Assembly (NCBI GenBank): GCA_001510385.1
Contig: LFFE01000018.1
Location: 1-63,027 of the forward strand
From: Actinobacteria bacterium casp-actino5
GTDB taxonomy: Bacteria; Actinomycetota; Acidimicrobiia; Acidimicrobiales; Ilumatobacteraceae
Direction of reading: 5' to 3'
DNA length: 63,027 nt
This document shows positions 15,801 through 24,217 of the stretch, piece after piece. Both the position numbers and the translations under genes were made by a program. The notes beneath the pieces were generated by a model, which saw only the letters and a list, made by a program, of their open reading frames with translations, did no database searches and was not told the origin of the DNA. Position 1 is the first letter of the stretch, and every line of letters begins with the position of its first letter.

Positions 15801-18761
15801 CGCTGCAAATGAATCGTTTGCATTTGCAGGAACAAACGCGAATGACCGCTGCGTGCTCCGCCCGATGCTGTTAATTGCAACGACGCTGATCGTGTACCGA
15901 GTCCACGGTCGCAAGCCGGTGAGCACACAGGATGTTTCGCTTGAGGTCGTCGAACACGACGCATCATCTGGAGTTGTCGTGACTTCGTACCCGATGATTG
16001 GACTCCCGCCATCGTTAGGTGGAGTTGTCCATTGAGCGACCACGTCACTGCCTGAATCGACCGCTGTGAGAGATGTGGGTCTGTCCGGGACGGTGAAAAC
16101 TGGTGTTGGAGCGAAGACAAAATCGGTAGTGAGATCGCCGACCTGATTATTTCTCGCTGCGTGACGAATGAAGTACGTTGTGCGCTCACTTACGTCGAAT
16201 ATGGCACTGTCAGCGTCGGTGTCTGAGATCCGCGCCGATCCGTCAATACGAATAAGTGACGCGAGATCAGAACCGGTGTAGAGGTCAACGCTGCTTGCGA
16301 TTGAGGTGTCACTCCGGCTGAGGTCGATTGTCCCATCGGAAACTGCCGTGTAGGTGAACCAAATGCTCCGCTCACCTTCCCCTGGCTCATTGCTTTCGAC
16401 TGTCGCGTTCGTGATATTGACGGTGTGCGTTTCAGCTTCGTTTGCGAGAACTATTGCGGCACAGAAATCATCGTTTGGCACGGCTCGAGTGGTGCAGTTT
16501 GCGGCAAGGCTCCAATTGAGTTCAAGGCTGCCTCGTGCTGACCCCCAGCTGTGCACTCGCAGTTGATACGTGGTGTCAGCTTTGACAGTGAATGCAACCT
16601 GCGATTGCAAGGAGTAGGTATCGTCGAAGCGGTAGTCGTCATTGATGGCGAGCCGGGTGAGGGTTTCGATTGACGAGCCTTGGTACGCGGTTAGCACTGT
16701 GTCGAACGCAGAACCTCGAGTATCGACGGTAAGAACACCGTCTGAGGTAGGAGTGTGGACGAACCACACTGTCGCCCCGCCGTAGCCGCTACCGAGCGAC
16801 GGTTCACCCGCTTCAAGAGTGGCGTAAGTGTTATCGGAGACAACTGATCCTGAGAGACCGACGAGCTCGGTGGCCCCAGCAAAGAAGTCATTTGAAAGTT
16901 CGATGTCAACTGAATTGGTTCGGGTTGAGCGCGGGGATGTGCCGGCTGGATTTGTTGCTTCCACAACAAATGTCCACGAACCTGGAGCGAGCCCGACAAC
17001 AGAGCATTCGAACGTTCCGCCAGCCCAGGTACAACCGTCGTTCTCGACTTCATCAGCATCGATTGCGATCACCGAATAGGTGGTCACACCAGCGGTCTCT
17101 GCATTTTCTGAAGCTTCCCACGAGATCGTTGGGATGCTTCCCGATGATGTTGCAACGGGGTTCAGCGGGGCGGTTGGGATGACGTCTGCGGATCCAAGGT
17201 GCAGAAGCCGGTTGGGTGAGCCCGTTCCTGAATCTGAGATCTTTCCAACGACGTGAGAATTTTCGAGAGTGCTGGCCACATCTGAAGGCGAAGCGGACAG
17301 CTCTTCGCTCCAGATGACAGCAGCTGCCCCGGCGACATGAGGACTAGCCATCGAGGTTCCTGAGATCGTTCTATTCTCGGTAAACGGCGATACATGCTCA
17401 GGCCATGCTGATTGGATACCGAGACCAGGAGCGAAGAAGTCGACGCAGGATCCATAGTTTGAAAACGATGCTCGACGATCGCTCGAGGTGCTCGCTGCAA
17501 CAGTGAAGGCGGATGGTTCTCGAGCAGGCGAGGAGTAACACGCGTTCTGGTTCGAGTTGCCGGCTGCGACTGCAACAATGATGCCATCATCCACCATCGC
17601 TCGAACAGCCGCGTCAAGTGCTGACGATGGACCTCCGCCAAGACTCAAGTTTGCGACGGCGGGCACGTCGGAGCGGTGATGTGCGACCACCCAATCAATC
17701 GCTTCAATAATGATTGAGGTTGATGTGCTTCCGTTACATCCGAATACCCGAACAGGGACGATGTCAGCGTTTTTTGCGACTCCGTACGTCGCTCCGGCAA
17801 TTGTGCCGGCGAGGTGCGTCCCGTGACCGTTGCAGTCGTCAGTATTCGTGTCGTGGGTAATCCACGGGAGCCAATCCCAACCGGCGTTGTAATAACGCCG
17901 GCCACTTTTTAGGCGATCACCAAATTCGGAATGATCGGTGACCCCGGTGTCAATGACGTATGCGGTGACACCGGTGCCATCGGCGTCGTAGGAGAATGAC
18001 CGGTCGAGGGGTAGTGCAGTCTGATCGAGACGGTCGAGTCCCCAAAGCCCGGTCGGAAGATCAGTTTGGGTGGCGAGTGGGGCCAGATCGGATGAATTGT
18101 CAAGGGTGATAATCGCATCGTTTTCTACTGACTTCACGCCGGACAAGGTTTTGATCGCTTTTGCCTCGGCATCTGTGAGTTCAACGGCGTATCCATGAAA
18201 AACGTTCTCATATGTCGCAATCACCGAGTCTCCCAACGCCGACACAATTGATGCTCGGGTGCTCGCATTTGCTGAACGATTGATGGTGACGATGTATCGA
18301 CCAGGTATCGGGCCTGGATCGGGTGTGCCCTGTGCGTCATCAACTGGCGGTTCTGGAGAGTCGACCGACAGCGCTAAGTCAGGTTCGATGCTGTCGATAG
18401 CGACATGGTCTTCAAGCACAGCCATCTGATCGTCGGAGACCCAAGCAACGACAGTGTTGAAGTCATTGATGGTGTCGACAACTGATGCTCCGGAGTCACG
18501 CAGCGATGCTTCAAGAGATTGAAGGTCTGTCAGCGTTGGGTCAATTGAGATGAGGTATCGAGACAGCGGCTGGTTACCTGAGTATGCAGGGAGCGAAATC
18601 GGTGGAGAGGCCTGAAAAGTAGAGTCATCGAGCGCCCGAGCACTTCCCGCTGATATCGCGAACGATGCACTTGCGATGACGGCGAATGATGCGACGACGC
18701 GCAGGAAGAGTGACGAGCGGTTCTCTGTGCTTACTGAAACGTGTTTGGGGGACGTCGTCAC
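12831..18761 (-). CDS. Giant secreted protease with two complete subtilisin (S8) domains
   Basis: A 1976-residue exported protein. Signal peptide: about residues 1-43. Two I9-type prodomain-like units follow (about 68-134 and 154-221). S8 domain 1 has the triad Asp271, His313, Ser470 and oxyanion Asn402. Fibronectin-III-like modules and three related beta domains (about 623-755, 762-885, 980-1105; each starts ND-F and has the WF pair) form the middle. S8 domain 2 has Asp1242, His1274, Asn1363, Ser1428 and no prodomain of its own. Another Fn3 precedes three C-terminal repeats of about 120 residues (near 1608, 1735, 1857), each with V-DTR and a closing V-D-x-x-G. No LPXTG or C-terminal anchor is seen. 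Start GTG 18761 has AAGGAGAG at good spacing. It probably digests extracellular proteins, or matures surface proteins. Confidence 0.92.
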   Translation of the reverse strand: MTTSPKHVSVSTENRSSLFLRVVASFAVIASASFAISAGSARALDDSTFQASPPISLPAYSGNQPLSRYLISIDPTLTDLQSLEASLRDSGASVVDTINDFNTVVAWVSDDQMAVLEDHVAIDSIEPDLALSVDSPEPPVDDAQGTPDPGPIPGRYIVTINRSANASTRASIVSALGDSVIATYENVFHGYAVELTDAEAKAIKTLSGVKSVENDAIITLDNSSDLAPLATQTDLPTGLWGLDRLDQTALPLDRSFSYDADGTGVTAYVIDTGVTDHSEFGDRLKSGRRYYNAGWDWLPWITHDTNTDDCNGHGTHLAGTIAGATYGVAKNADIVPVRVFGCNGSTSTSIIIEAIDWVVAHHRSDVPAVANLSLGGGPSSALDAAVRAMVDDGIIVAVAAGNSNQNACYSSPAREPSAFTVAASTSSDRRASFSNYGSCVDFFAPGLGIQSAWPEHVSPFTENRTISGTSMASPHVAGAAAVIWSEELSASPSDVASTLENSHVVGKISDSGTGSPNRLLHLGSADVIPTAPLNPVATSSGSIPTISWEASENAETAGVTTYSVIAIDADEVENDGCTWAGGTFECSVVGLAPGSWTFVVEATNPAGTSPRSTRTNSVDIELSNDFFAGATELVGLSGSVVSDNTYATLEAGEPSLGSGYGGATVWFVHTPTSDGVLTVDTRGSAFDTVLTAYQGSSIETLTRLAINDDYRFDDTYSLQSQVAFTVKADTTYQLRVHSWGSARGSLELNWSLAANCTTRAVPNDDFCAAIVLANEAETHTVNITNATVESNEPGEGERSIWFTYTAVSDGTIDLSRSDTSIASSVDLYTGSDLASLIRIDGSARISDTDADSAIFDVSERTTYFIRHAARNNQVGDLTTDFVFAPTPVFTVPDRPTSLTAVDSGSDVVAQWTTPPNDGGSPIIGYEVTTTPDDASCSTTSSETSCVLTGLRPWTRYTISVVAINSIGRSTQRSFAFVPANANDSFAAPVGLQPAAGGSTISSNRYASAEYGEPAHIYGPYRSMWFEITAPGAGRLNIDTSGSAFDTTLAVYTGTDLATLINVAENDDAPGTLTSAVSLSPTSTTTYLVAVDGYNANTGSISLNWAFTAAGPPQPPSQVKAVATGIDSVSVWWTAPDSAMPITSSTATAHPGGASCETVATQCEITGLVTGAQYTFSVSSSNALGSSTPTTPSQSVIVGSSNGAQTSIPNSWGQDRIDQATLPLDDRFSTTNRGNGATIFIVDTGISPHTEFNGRLTNGFDAVNDGNGTADCHGHGTHVASTAAGTTLGVANDALVVPVRVLNCDGAGSTSDVLAGLSWIRSVDLGTRRGVVNLSLGGSASSTLDNAVAQLTADGFIVAVAAGNESQNACDVSPAREPSAFTVGASTPSDARAWFSNFGSCVDLFAPGDSIVGAGLSSSTARQTMSGTSMASPHAAGAAAIAFTAWPTLSPAQIIELLIRDSTRDVLSSIWAESPNRLLMVAGDSLPASDIPSAPISVTADPGNSSVTISWVPGDATAVAVSSFTVTSSPEGLCAAVFIAVETQHSCTISGLTNDVEHTFSVVAVNAAGVASPASASVSATPSPSEVQEIPASAPPEESPPVAATITQVAPTRVADTRRTSSTGRSGSKVSEDRVLRVNVTDAVRFAANDIEAVALNLTLTDTVAGRFGGFATVFPCGSSVPDASSLNFVSGKTIATGILSDTSAEGDVCVYVFGEAHVIVDVTGVIPTGRGYSSSVPHRQVDTRSGLGGAVAEPVRFTSLEIPIDNLNEIDAGEMNAISATLTVTSTIAPSVGGFATAYACDSALPDASTLNFVSNETVANSFISPISSDGKLCVYIYGEADIIVDINGVFTTASTFSALQPTRVADTRSTSAIGTLSANSSDLVVPISVGARSASSSNTIATINVTAVGTVAPDVGGFLTVYPCGTRPDTSTLNFTTGQTIANSVVTPISADGTICVYVYGKADVLIDVNGISQT

Positions 18762-18940
18762 TTGCTCTCCTTGAATATCAACGTACGCACCTATGTCATC
18801 GTTTGCAATGCCGGAATTGTTACACGGGCCGCCTCAGCCATGTCGGCAAATTTTGTCGAGATGGCTCCTCTGATACCGCGATTGTGTTGCCGGTCTGCTG
18901 AGATGAGAACCGAACCAGCGGTACTTCGAAAGAGGGGAAC

Positions 18941-20125
18941 ATGTCAGAAGAACCTGGTGATCTCAGCAGCCTCCGACGTTGGGGTGTTGTTGGGGCCGCT
19001 TTTCTCTCGTGCTTTACCTGTTTTGGTGTGGCGTATTCGTTTGGAGCCTTCTTCGATTCGATGTCTGAGGAATTCGGATCAGGAAAGGGCATGACCGCCC
19101 TCATGTTTTCGTTGACGACGTGTTTTTACTTCCTTGGAGGAGTTGTCACCGGGAAACTTGCTGATCGCTTCGGACCGCGCCGAGTCGTCATGGTGGGTGC
19201 AGTAAGCATGGGTGTTGGACTGTTCCTGACCTCGTTAGTTCAGGCCATCTGGGTTGGTTTCATCACCTACGGGGTTGGCGTAGGAACAGCAACTGCCTGT
19301 GGATACGTACCCATGGTTGCAACAGTTGGAGGGTGGTTCAATAAGCGACGAACCGTTGCACTTGGCCTCGCAGTTGCCGGAATTGGCGCTGGCACGCTCA
19401 TTTGTGCCCCCCTTGCTGCGTCGCTCATTGATCGATACGGATGGCGAACAACCTATGTGATCTTTGCGATTGCTGGAATGGCGGCGCTGTTTATCGCATC
19501 GATCGGTGCGGTGAAGCCTCCAATTGTCGGTGGAGGTGGGGCCGTTGACCTCCGTGCCCTCACTCGAGATCGTCGTTTCTTGACGCTGTACAGCGCCTCG
19601 CTCATCACAACGATGGCGCTCTTCACGCCGTTTGTATTTGTGAAGACTTACGCAACAGATCGAGGCATACCATCGGGACGAGCAGCGGCACTTATCGGCG
19701 TGATCGGGGCCTCGTCGATCGTTGGCCGACTCGGCCTCGGTGCACTTGGCGCCAAGGTCGGCCCTATTCGGTTGATGCAGGCATCGTTCGGTGTGATGGC
19801 AGGCTCGTATGCAATTTGGCTCGTTGCCGATGGCCGGTATGCAGTTCTTGTGACGTTTGCAATTGTTCTGGGGGTTGGCTACGGCGGATTTATTGCGCTG
19901 TCACCGGCAGCGGTTGCTGTCATGTTTGGAACAAATGGAATGGCAACCATTCTTGGTGCGACGTATACCGGTGCCGGAATCGGCGGCTTGGTTGGTCCGC
20001 CGCTCGCAGGGGCCATTATCGATGGGGCCGGGTTCAACGCAGGAATTTCCTATGCATTGATCACAGCGGCGATTTCTACCGTTGTGCTGTTTACATTGCC
20101 GGTCAGTCGAACGTCCGCCGCGTAG
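18941..20125 (+). CDS. MFS transporter, monocarboxylate/oxalate-formate-antiporter-like
   Basis: A 394-residue major facilitator with about 12 hydrophobic helices. The N-terminal half carries the motif-A loop GKLADRFGPRRVVMVG, then GWFNKRRTVALGLAVAG, a pattern typical of monocarboxylate-type and OFA-family MFS proteins (GW-x-x-x-x-R-x-x-A-x-G-x-A-x-A-G-x-G). An organic-acid substrate is therefore likely but unproven. The ribosome-binding site AGAGGGG stands just before the ATG. It is divergent from the protease gene, with a 179-base intergenic region holding both promoters. Confidence 0.83.
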   Translation: MSEEPGDLSSLRRWGVVGAAFLSCFTCFGVAYSFGAFFDSMSEEFGSGKGMTALMFSLTTCFYFLGGVVTGKLADRFGPRRVVMVGAVSMGVGLFLTSLVQAIWVGFITYGVGVGTATACGYVPMVATVGGWFNKRRTVALGLAVAGIGAGTLICAPLAASLIDRYGWRTTYVIFAIAGMAALFIASIGAVKPPIVGGGGAVDLRALTRDRRFLTLYSASLITTMALFTPFVFVKTYATDRGIPSGRAAALIGVIGASSIVGRLGLGALGAKVGPIRLMQASFGVMAGSYAIWLVADGRYAVLVTFAIVLGVGYGGFIALSPAAVAVMFGTNGMATILGATYTGAGIGGLVGPPLAGAIIDGAGFNAGISYALITAAISTVVLFTLPVSRTSAA

Positions 20126-20134
20126 AAGAGGTAT

Positions 20135-21940
20135 TCACAGACGTCCCGCCGCTCGCGCTGCTTCAGTGGCTCGAACCAACTGCTGTTCGACAATGTCGAG
20201 GCCGGCTGACCAAAATCCTGGATCGGTGAGGTCGCAGTCAACCATCGCCGTGAGTTGCTCAGGTTTCATTGACCCTCCGGCCCGAAGCATGTTGAGATAG
20301 TTCGGGACGAATGAGTCGCCTTGTGCCTCGAATTTTGCGTAAACACTGAGCGCAAGGAGTTGACCGTAGGCGTAGGCATAGACATACCCGGGGGTGGCAA
20401 TGAAATGAGGGATGTAGCTCCACCAGTTGCGGTAGCCCTCAGTGATTTCAACTGAGTCCCCAAGCATTGCTTGCTGGGTTGAGGTCCAGAGATCACCAAA
20501 ACGTTCAACCGAGAGTTCGCCAACCTCCCGGCGTTCTGTATGGCATGCATCCTCAAATCGATTCATCGCAACCTGCCGGAACACGGTGGCAATCGAATCC
20601 TCCAAAGTCGATGCGAGGAGGGCGAATCGTTCACCCGGGTCGTCAAGCATCGCCAATAGGCGGTTATTCGTAACTGTTTCTCCGAATACTGACGCGGTTT
20701 CTGCGAGGGTGAGCGGCGTGGATTGATGGAAGATTCCCTGCTCGCGTGCGAGATATCCGTGTACCCCATGGCCAAGTTCGTGAGCAAGTGTGGCAACGTC
20801 ACGTGGCGTTGACGTCCAATTGAGTAGTACGTACGGGTGGTGTGAAGGAACGGCGTATGCGCAGAATGCGCCACCGCGTTTCCCCGGCCGTACAGGGGCG
20901 TCGATCCACTGCTCATCGATGAATCGTCCAACAATTCCTGCGAGCTCGGGCGAAAAGCTGGCGTACGCCTCTCGCACAACTGCACTGCCTTCTTGCCATC
21001 CGATTGAGGTATCGCTTTCGGCAACCGACGCCATGCGATCAAAATCCCGAAGCCGCGGTACCCCGAGAACTTGTGCTTTGAGCGAGTACCACCGCTGTGG
21101 GATGTCGAAGCGGGAGGAGACCGCATCGATCAGCGCCTGCACGCTCTCGTCGCTTGCCTCGTTCGCCATGTTTCGGCTTGTGATCCAGGTTGGGTAGTTG
21201 CGGATTCGATCATCGATTGATTTGTCTAAGAGCAAGGTGTTGTAAATAAAAGCACGGGTGCGAAGACCGGGCTCCAGCGCTGCTGATACCGCCGCAGCAG
21301 ATTGCTCGCGAGTCGAGGCCTTCGGAGCATGGAGGTGCGAAAGCGCACTCATCAAACTCACGTTCCCACCGAGTGACTCCGGCAACTGAACCTCAATTGC
21401 TGATGTGTGCTCCTCAAACAATCGAACCCATGCACTCGCGCCGGCGAGAGAAGTCTCTGACAGCACTGTTTCTTCGGCCTCAGAGAGTTGATGCGGTTGG
21501 TAGCGACGGAGGTTCTCAAGATGATGCCGGCAAAAATCGAACCGCGACTCGGCGAGTAACTCGCGTGAGCGCTCATCTGAAATCTCTGCCCATTCGAGGT
21601 CGATAAACAGAAGTGCTGTGCCAACCGAGTTCGACTGCTCATTGATTGATTGCATCTCGGCTGCAATCTCAGGGTCAGCGGTGTTTTCCGAGAACTTCAG
21701 CGTGGTGTAGTGGCCTGCTCGGCTGAGTAGTTCGGACGTTTCTGACAGCATGCTCATCATTTGGAAGAGATCGTCGCTCGTGATGCTGGCGATGGTTCCC
21801 TTAAACCGCTGCAGGTCGTTCGAGAGTCTTTGGGCGCGATCGATCAATTCGCGGGGTGTTGATGCGTCACACTCTGAAAGGAGACCTGACAGTTCCCATG
21901 AGACGTCAGACGCAGCCAAGTCGGTGTTGGGTGAGATCAT
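20135..21940 (-). CDS. M3-family oligoendopeptidase (PepF-like)
   Basis: A 601-residue cytoplasmic zinc metallopeptidase that should hydrolyse oligopeptides. The zinc motif HELGH is at about residues 387-391 (LAHELGHGVHGYLAR), and the third ligand Glu lies about 28 residues later in LTLAETASVFGE. The long N-terminal helical region and the C-terminal GYVYAYAYGQLLAL segment match the M3B/PepF family. It converges on the MFS gene with a gap of nine bases and is divergent from the TetR regulator. Confidence 0.92.
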   Translation of the reverse strand: MISPNTDLAASDVSWELSGLLSECDASTPRELIDRAQRLSNDLQRFKGTIASITSDDLFQMMSMLSETSELLSRAGHYTTLKFSENTADPEIAAEMQSINEQSNSVGTALLFIDLEWAEISDERSRELLAESRFDFCRHHLENLRRYQPHQLSEAEETVLSETSLAGASAWVRLFEEHTSAIEVQLPESLGGNVSLMSALSHLHAPKASTREQSAAAVSAALEPGLRTRAFIYNTLLLDKSIDDRIRNYPTWITSRNMANEASDESVQALIDAVSSRFDIPQRWYSLKAQVLGVPRLRDFDRMASVAESDTSIGWQEGSAVVREAYASFSPELAGIVGRFIDEQWIDAPVRPGKRGGAFCAYAVPSHHPYVLLNWTSTPRDVATLAHELGHGVHGYLAREQGIFHQSTPLTLAETASVFGETVTNNRLLAMLDDPGERFALLASTLEDSIATVFRQVAMNRFEDACHTERREVGELSVERFGDLWTSTQQAMLGDSVEITEGYRNWWSYIPHFIATPGYVYAYAYGQLLALSVYAKFEAQGDSFVPNYLNMLRAGGSMKPEQLTAMVDCDLTDPGFWSAGLDIVEQQLVRATEAARAAGRL

Positions 21941-22025
21941 GTTGACAGTCTGGCCGTAAACGGATTCCCGTGACTACGCGTACAGAACAATTAGGCCGGA
22001 AGTACTGAGAAAAATCGGCAAGGCT

Positions 22026-22646
22026 ATGGTGTTCAGCATGCCTACTAGTCAAGCGACGAGAGATCGCATCCTTACTGAAACCATCCGGGCGCTTGACGAG
22101 AGTGGAGACCGCGGTGTTCGGGTGGCGCGCGTTGCGCAGGCGGCCGGGGTGACACAAGGCATGGTGACCTACCACTTTGCGACTCGTGATCGACTTCTCG
22201 CCGAAGCCCATGCCCAACGGATTGCCAAAACAATCAATGATGATGTTGACACAGGCCTTGCAGAGGTCGTTGAGGCAACATCCACCGAAGAGTTCGTTGC
22301 TGGGGTGCGACGTCTCACTTCGGCGGTGCTCTCACCTGATCGTCGTGTTGAGCGTAAGCGGCGTTTGAATGCTCTGTCATATTCCCTGTCGGACGATGAA
22401 CTTCACTCAGCGATGTGCTCGGAGTACACCGTCACTGTTAACCGCTTCGAGAGTGTGTTTGATGCTGGGAAGTCGAGAGGATTTATTCGATCTGACCTTG
22501 ACTCTCGAGCAATTGCAACCATGCTGATGTCGTATTCATTTGGATTGGTGATTTCTGACTTCGACGAACATGCCCCGAGTGATGCCGCGTTGACGGCGGT
22601 CATTATGGCCTTTGTTGAAGGTCTCTTGGCTCAGTCGATTGACTGA
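22026..22646 (+). CDS. TetR-family transcriptional regulator
   Basis: A regulator of about 206 residues with an N-terminal TetR helix-turn-helix near residues 20-65 (VARVAQAAGVTQGMVTYHF). The rest is a helical ligand-binding domain. The start may be ATG 22026 or ATG 22038. It lies 34 bases upstream of a Bcr/CflA-type drug exporter on the same strand and likely represses that gene, releasing on binding a toxic ligand; this is inference from context. Confidence 0.87.
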   Translation: MVFSMPTSQATRDRILTETIRALDESGDRGVRVARVAQAAGVTQGMVTYHFATRDRLLAEAHAQRIAKTINDDVDTGLAEVVEATSTEEFVAGVRRLTSAVLSPDRRVERKRRLNALSYSLSDDELHSAMCSEYTVTVNRFESVFDAGKSRGFIRSDLDSRAIATMLMSYSFGLVISDFDEHAPSDAALTAVIMAFVEGLLAQSID

Positions 22647-22680
22647 TCAGCGCCATTCTGCGCTAGACCTTTCCCCAGCA

Positions 22681-23901
22681 ATGAACTCTTTGACGGCAAC
22701 GAACGCGCAACCACAAGTAAATAACCTTCGCCGAGGCGAACTCCTTGCAATGTTGTCGCTCATTATGGCGTTGATGGCGATGGCTATCGATCTCATGTTG
22801 TCTGCGTTTGATGACATGAGGGCGACCTTTGGCCTCGATCCAACTTCAAACGAGATTGCTGGCGTCGTCACAGTGTTTTTCATGGGGTTCGCAGTCGCTC
22901 AGTTTGTGTACGGGCCTCTCACAGATCGCTTCGGTAGGAAACGGGTGCTTGGTGTGAGCATCGCCATTTACATCGTCGGCGCAATCGCCTCCGCTCTTGC
23001 GCCCTCACTAGGACTCTTGTTTATTGCTCGATTTGTGTGGGGAATTGGCGCAGCAGGATCGAGGGTCGTCGCAACGGCGGTTATTCGCGACCTGTTCGAG
23101 GGCGCCGAAATGGCGAAAGCGATGTCGCACATCATGGCGGTGTTCATCATGGTTCCTGTCATTGCGCCAGCTCTTGGTGCTGGAATCATCGCGTTCTTGC
23201 CGTGGCAGTCAGTGTTCTGGGCGTGTGCGTTGTGGTCGATTGCAATGTGGCTGTGGTCTCGGCGGCTTCCGGAAACATTGCCGGTAGATCAGCGTCGCAA
23301 ACTTGATCGAGCCGATATCAGCGACAGTTACCGAACCTTTTTCACGACGCGTCCAACGCTGTGGTACTCGGTTTCTTCGATATTTATGCAGAGCGTGTTT
23401 ACGATGTATCTCGCTTCCTCGGAACTCATCGTGAGCGAAATCTTCGGGCACAGATCCTGGTTCCCGTTCGTGTTCGGTGTGACTGCAATCGGATTTGGAG
23501 TCGCCTCTCTTGTCAACGGTCAAGCAGTTCAACGTTTCGGAGTGCGAGCGGTACTCAACAAAATGCTTGTCGCCCTCAACGGGTGTGCAGCGTTACTGGT
23601 CATCATCTCGATAGCCGGCAACGGCCAGCCTTCATTTTGGGTATTCATGCCGGCACTGGGGCTCATGCTGTCAGCGTTCATGTTCATCATGCCGAACATG
23701 AACGCTGAGGCAATGCAACCAGTTCCGCATATCGCCGGAACGGTCTCGGCGCTGTCGGGTGGATTTCGAATGCTTGGAGGTTCGATTCTCGGTGGCCTAG
23801 TCGCTGCTCGAATCGATGTATCGGTCACACCATTTGCAATTGCTGCTCTCGTATTTGCTGCGCTCTCTTGGGCCTCCGCTTACGTCGCCCAAGCCGAGTA
23901 G
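22681..23901 (+). CDS. MFS drug-resistance transporter, Bcr/CflA type
   Basis: A major facilitator of about 406 residues with 12 hydrophobic helices, predicted to export small toxic compounds by proton antiport. Motif A is GPLTDRFGRKRVLGVS. Motif C-like glycines and prolines sit in the fifth helix (MVPVIAPALGAGIIAF), a Bcr/CflA signature. Start ATG 22681 follows the TetR gene by 34 bases; upstream in-frame starts lie inside TetR. The pairing suggests local drug-responsive control. Confidence 0.85.
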   Translation: MNSLTATNAQPQVNNLRRGELLAMLSLIMALMAMAIDLMLSAFDDMRATFGLDPTSNEIAGVVTVFFMGFAVAQFVYGPLTDRFGRKRVLGVSIAIYIVGAIASALAPSLGLLFIARFVWGIGAAGSRVVATAVIRDLFEGAEMAKAMSHIMAVFIMVPVIAPALGAGIIAFLPWQSVFWACALWSIAMWLWSRRLPETLPVDQRRKLDRADISDSYRTFFTTRPTLWYSVSSIFMQSVFTMYLASSELIVSEIFGHRSWFPFVFGVTAIGFGVASLVNGQAVQRFGVRAVLNKMLVALNGCAALLVIISIAGNGQPSFWVFMPALGLMLSAFMFIMPNMNAEAMQPVPHIAGTVSALSGGFRMLGGSILGGLVAARIDVSVTPFAIAALVFAALSWASAYVAQAE

Positions 23902-23909
23902 AGAATCAT

Positions 23910-23922
23910 CTCTCGCAGAGAG
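23910..23922 (+). terminator. Short hairpin after MFS gene
   Basis: A five-base-pair stem (CTCTC/GAGAG) with a three-base loop just after the MFS stop. There is no T-tract, so termination is only suggested. Confidence 0.3.
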
Positions 23923-23989
23923 CAAGGTACGAGTTATTGCTTTACGCAACGTGGGGTGACAGGTAGGCAAAGGCGATACCGTACGGTTC

Positions 23990-24217
23990 GTGGACGTACG
24001 AATTGGAGTAACGCAGGCAGCGAGAGAATTGGCGTTCGAGGTCGACGATGACCAGCGCGATGAGTTGCATGGCCGAGTTGAGGCCGCCCTTGCTGGGGCA
24101 AAAGACGTGTTGTGGGTGATTGACCGTAAGGGTCGTGAGGTTGCGATTCCTTCAGCGAAGATTGCCTATGTTGAACTCGGTACGTCAGATGAGCGACGTA
24201 TCGGCTTCGGTGGCTGA
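23990..24217 (+). CDS. DUF3107 family small protein
   Basis: A 75-residue protein with GTG start that matches DUF3107, a family restricted to Actinobacteria (the M. tuberculosis member is TB9.4, Rv3208A). Beta-strand pattern VRIGVTQAARELAF, a charged helix, then WVIDRKGREVAIPSAKIAYVE. It is soluble with no transmembrane segment. Function unknown. Its last 29 bases overlap the start of the methyltransferase gene in another frame. Confidence 0.82.
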   Translation: MDVRIGVTQAARELAFEVDDDQRDELHGRVEAALAGAKDVLWVIDRKGREVAIPSAKIAYVELGTSDERRIGFGG

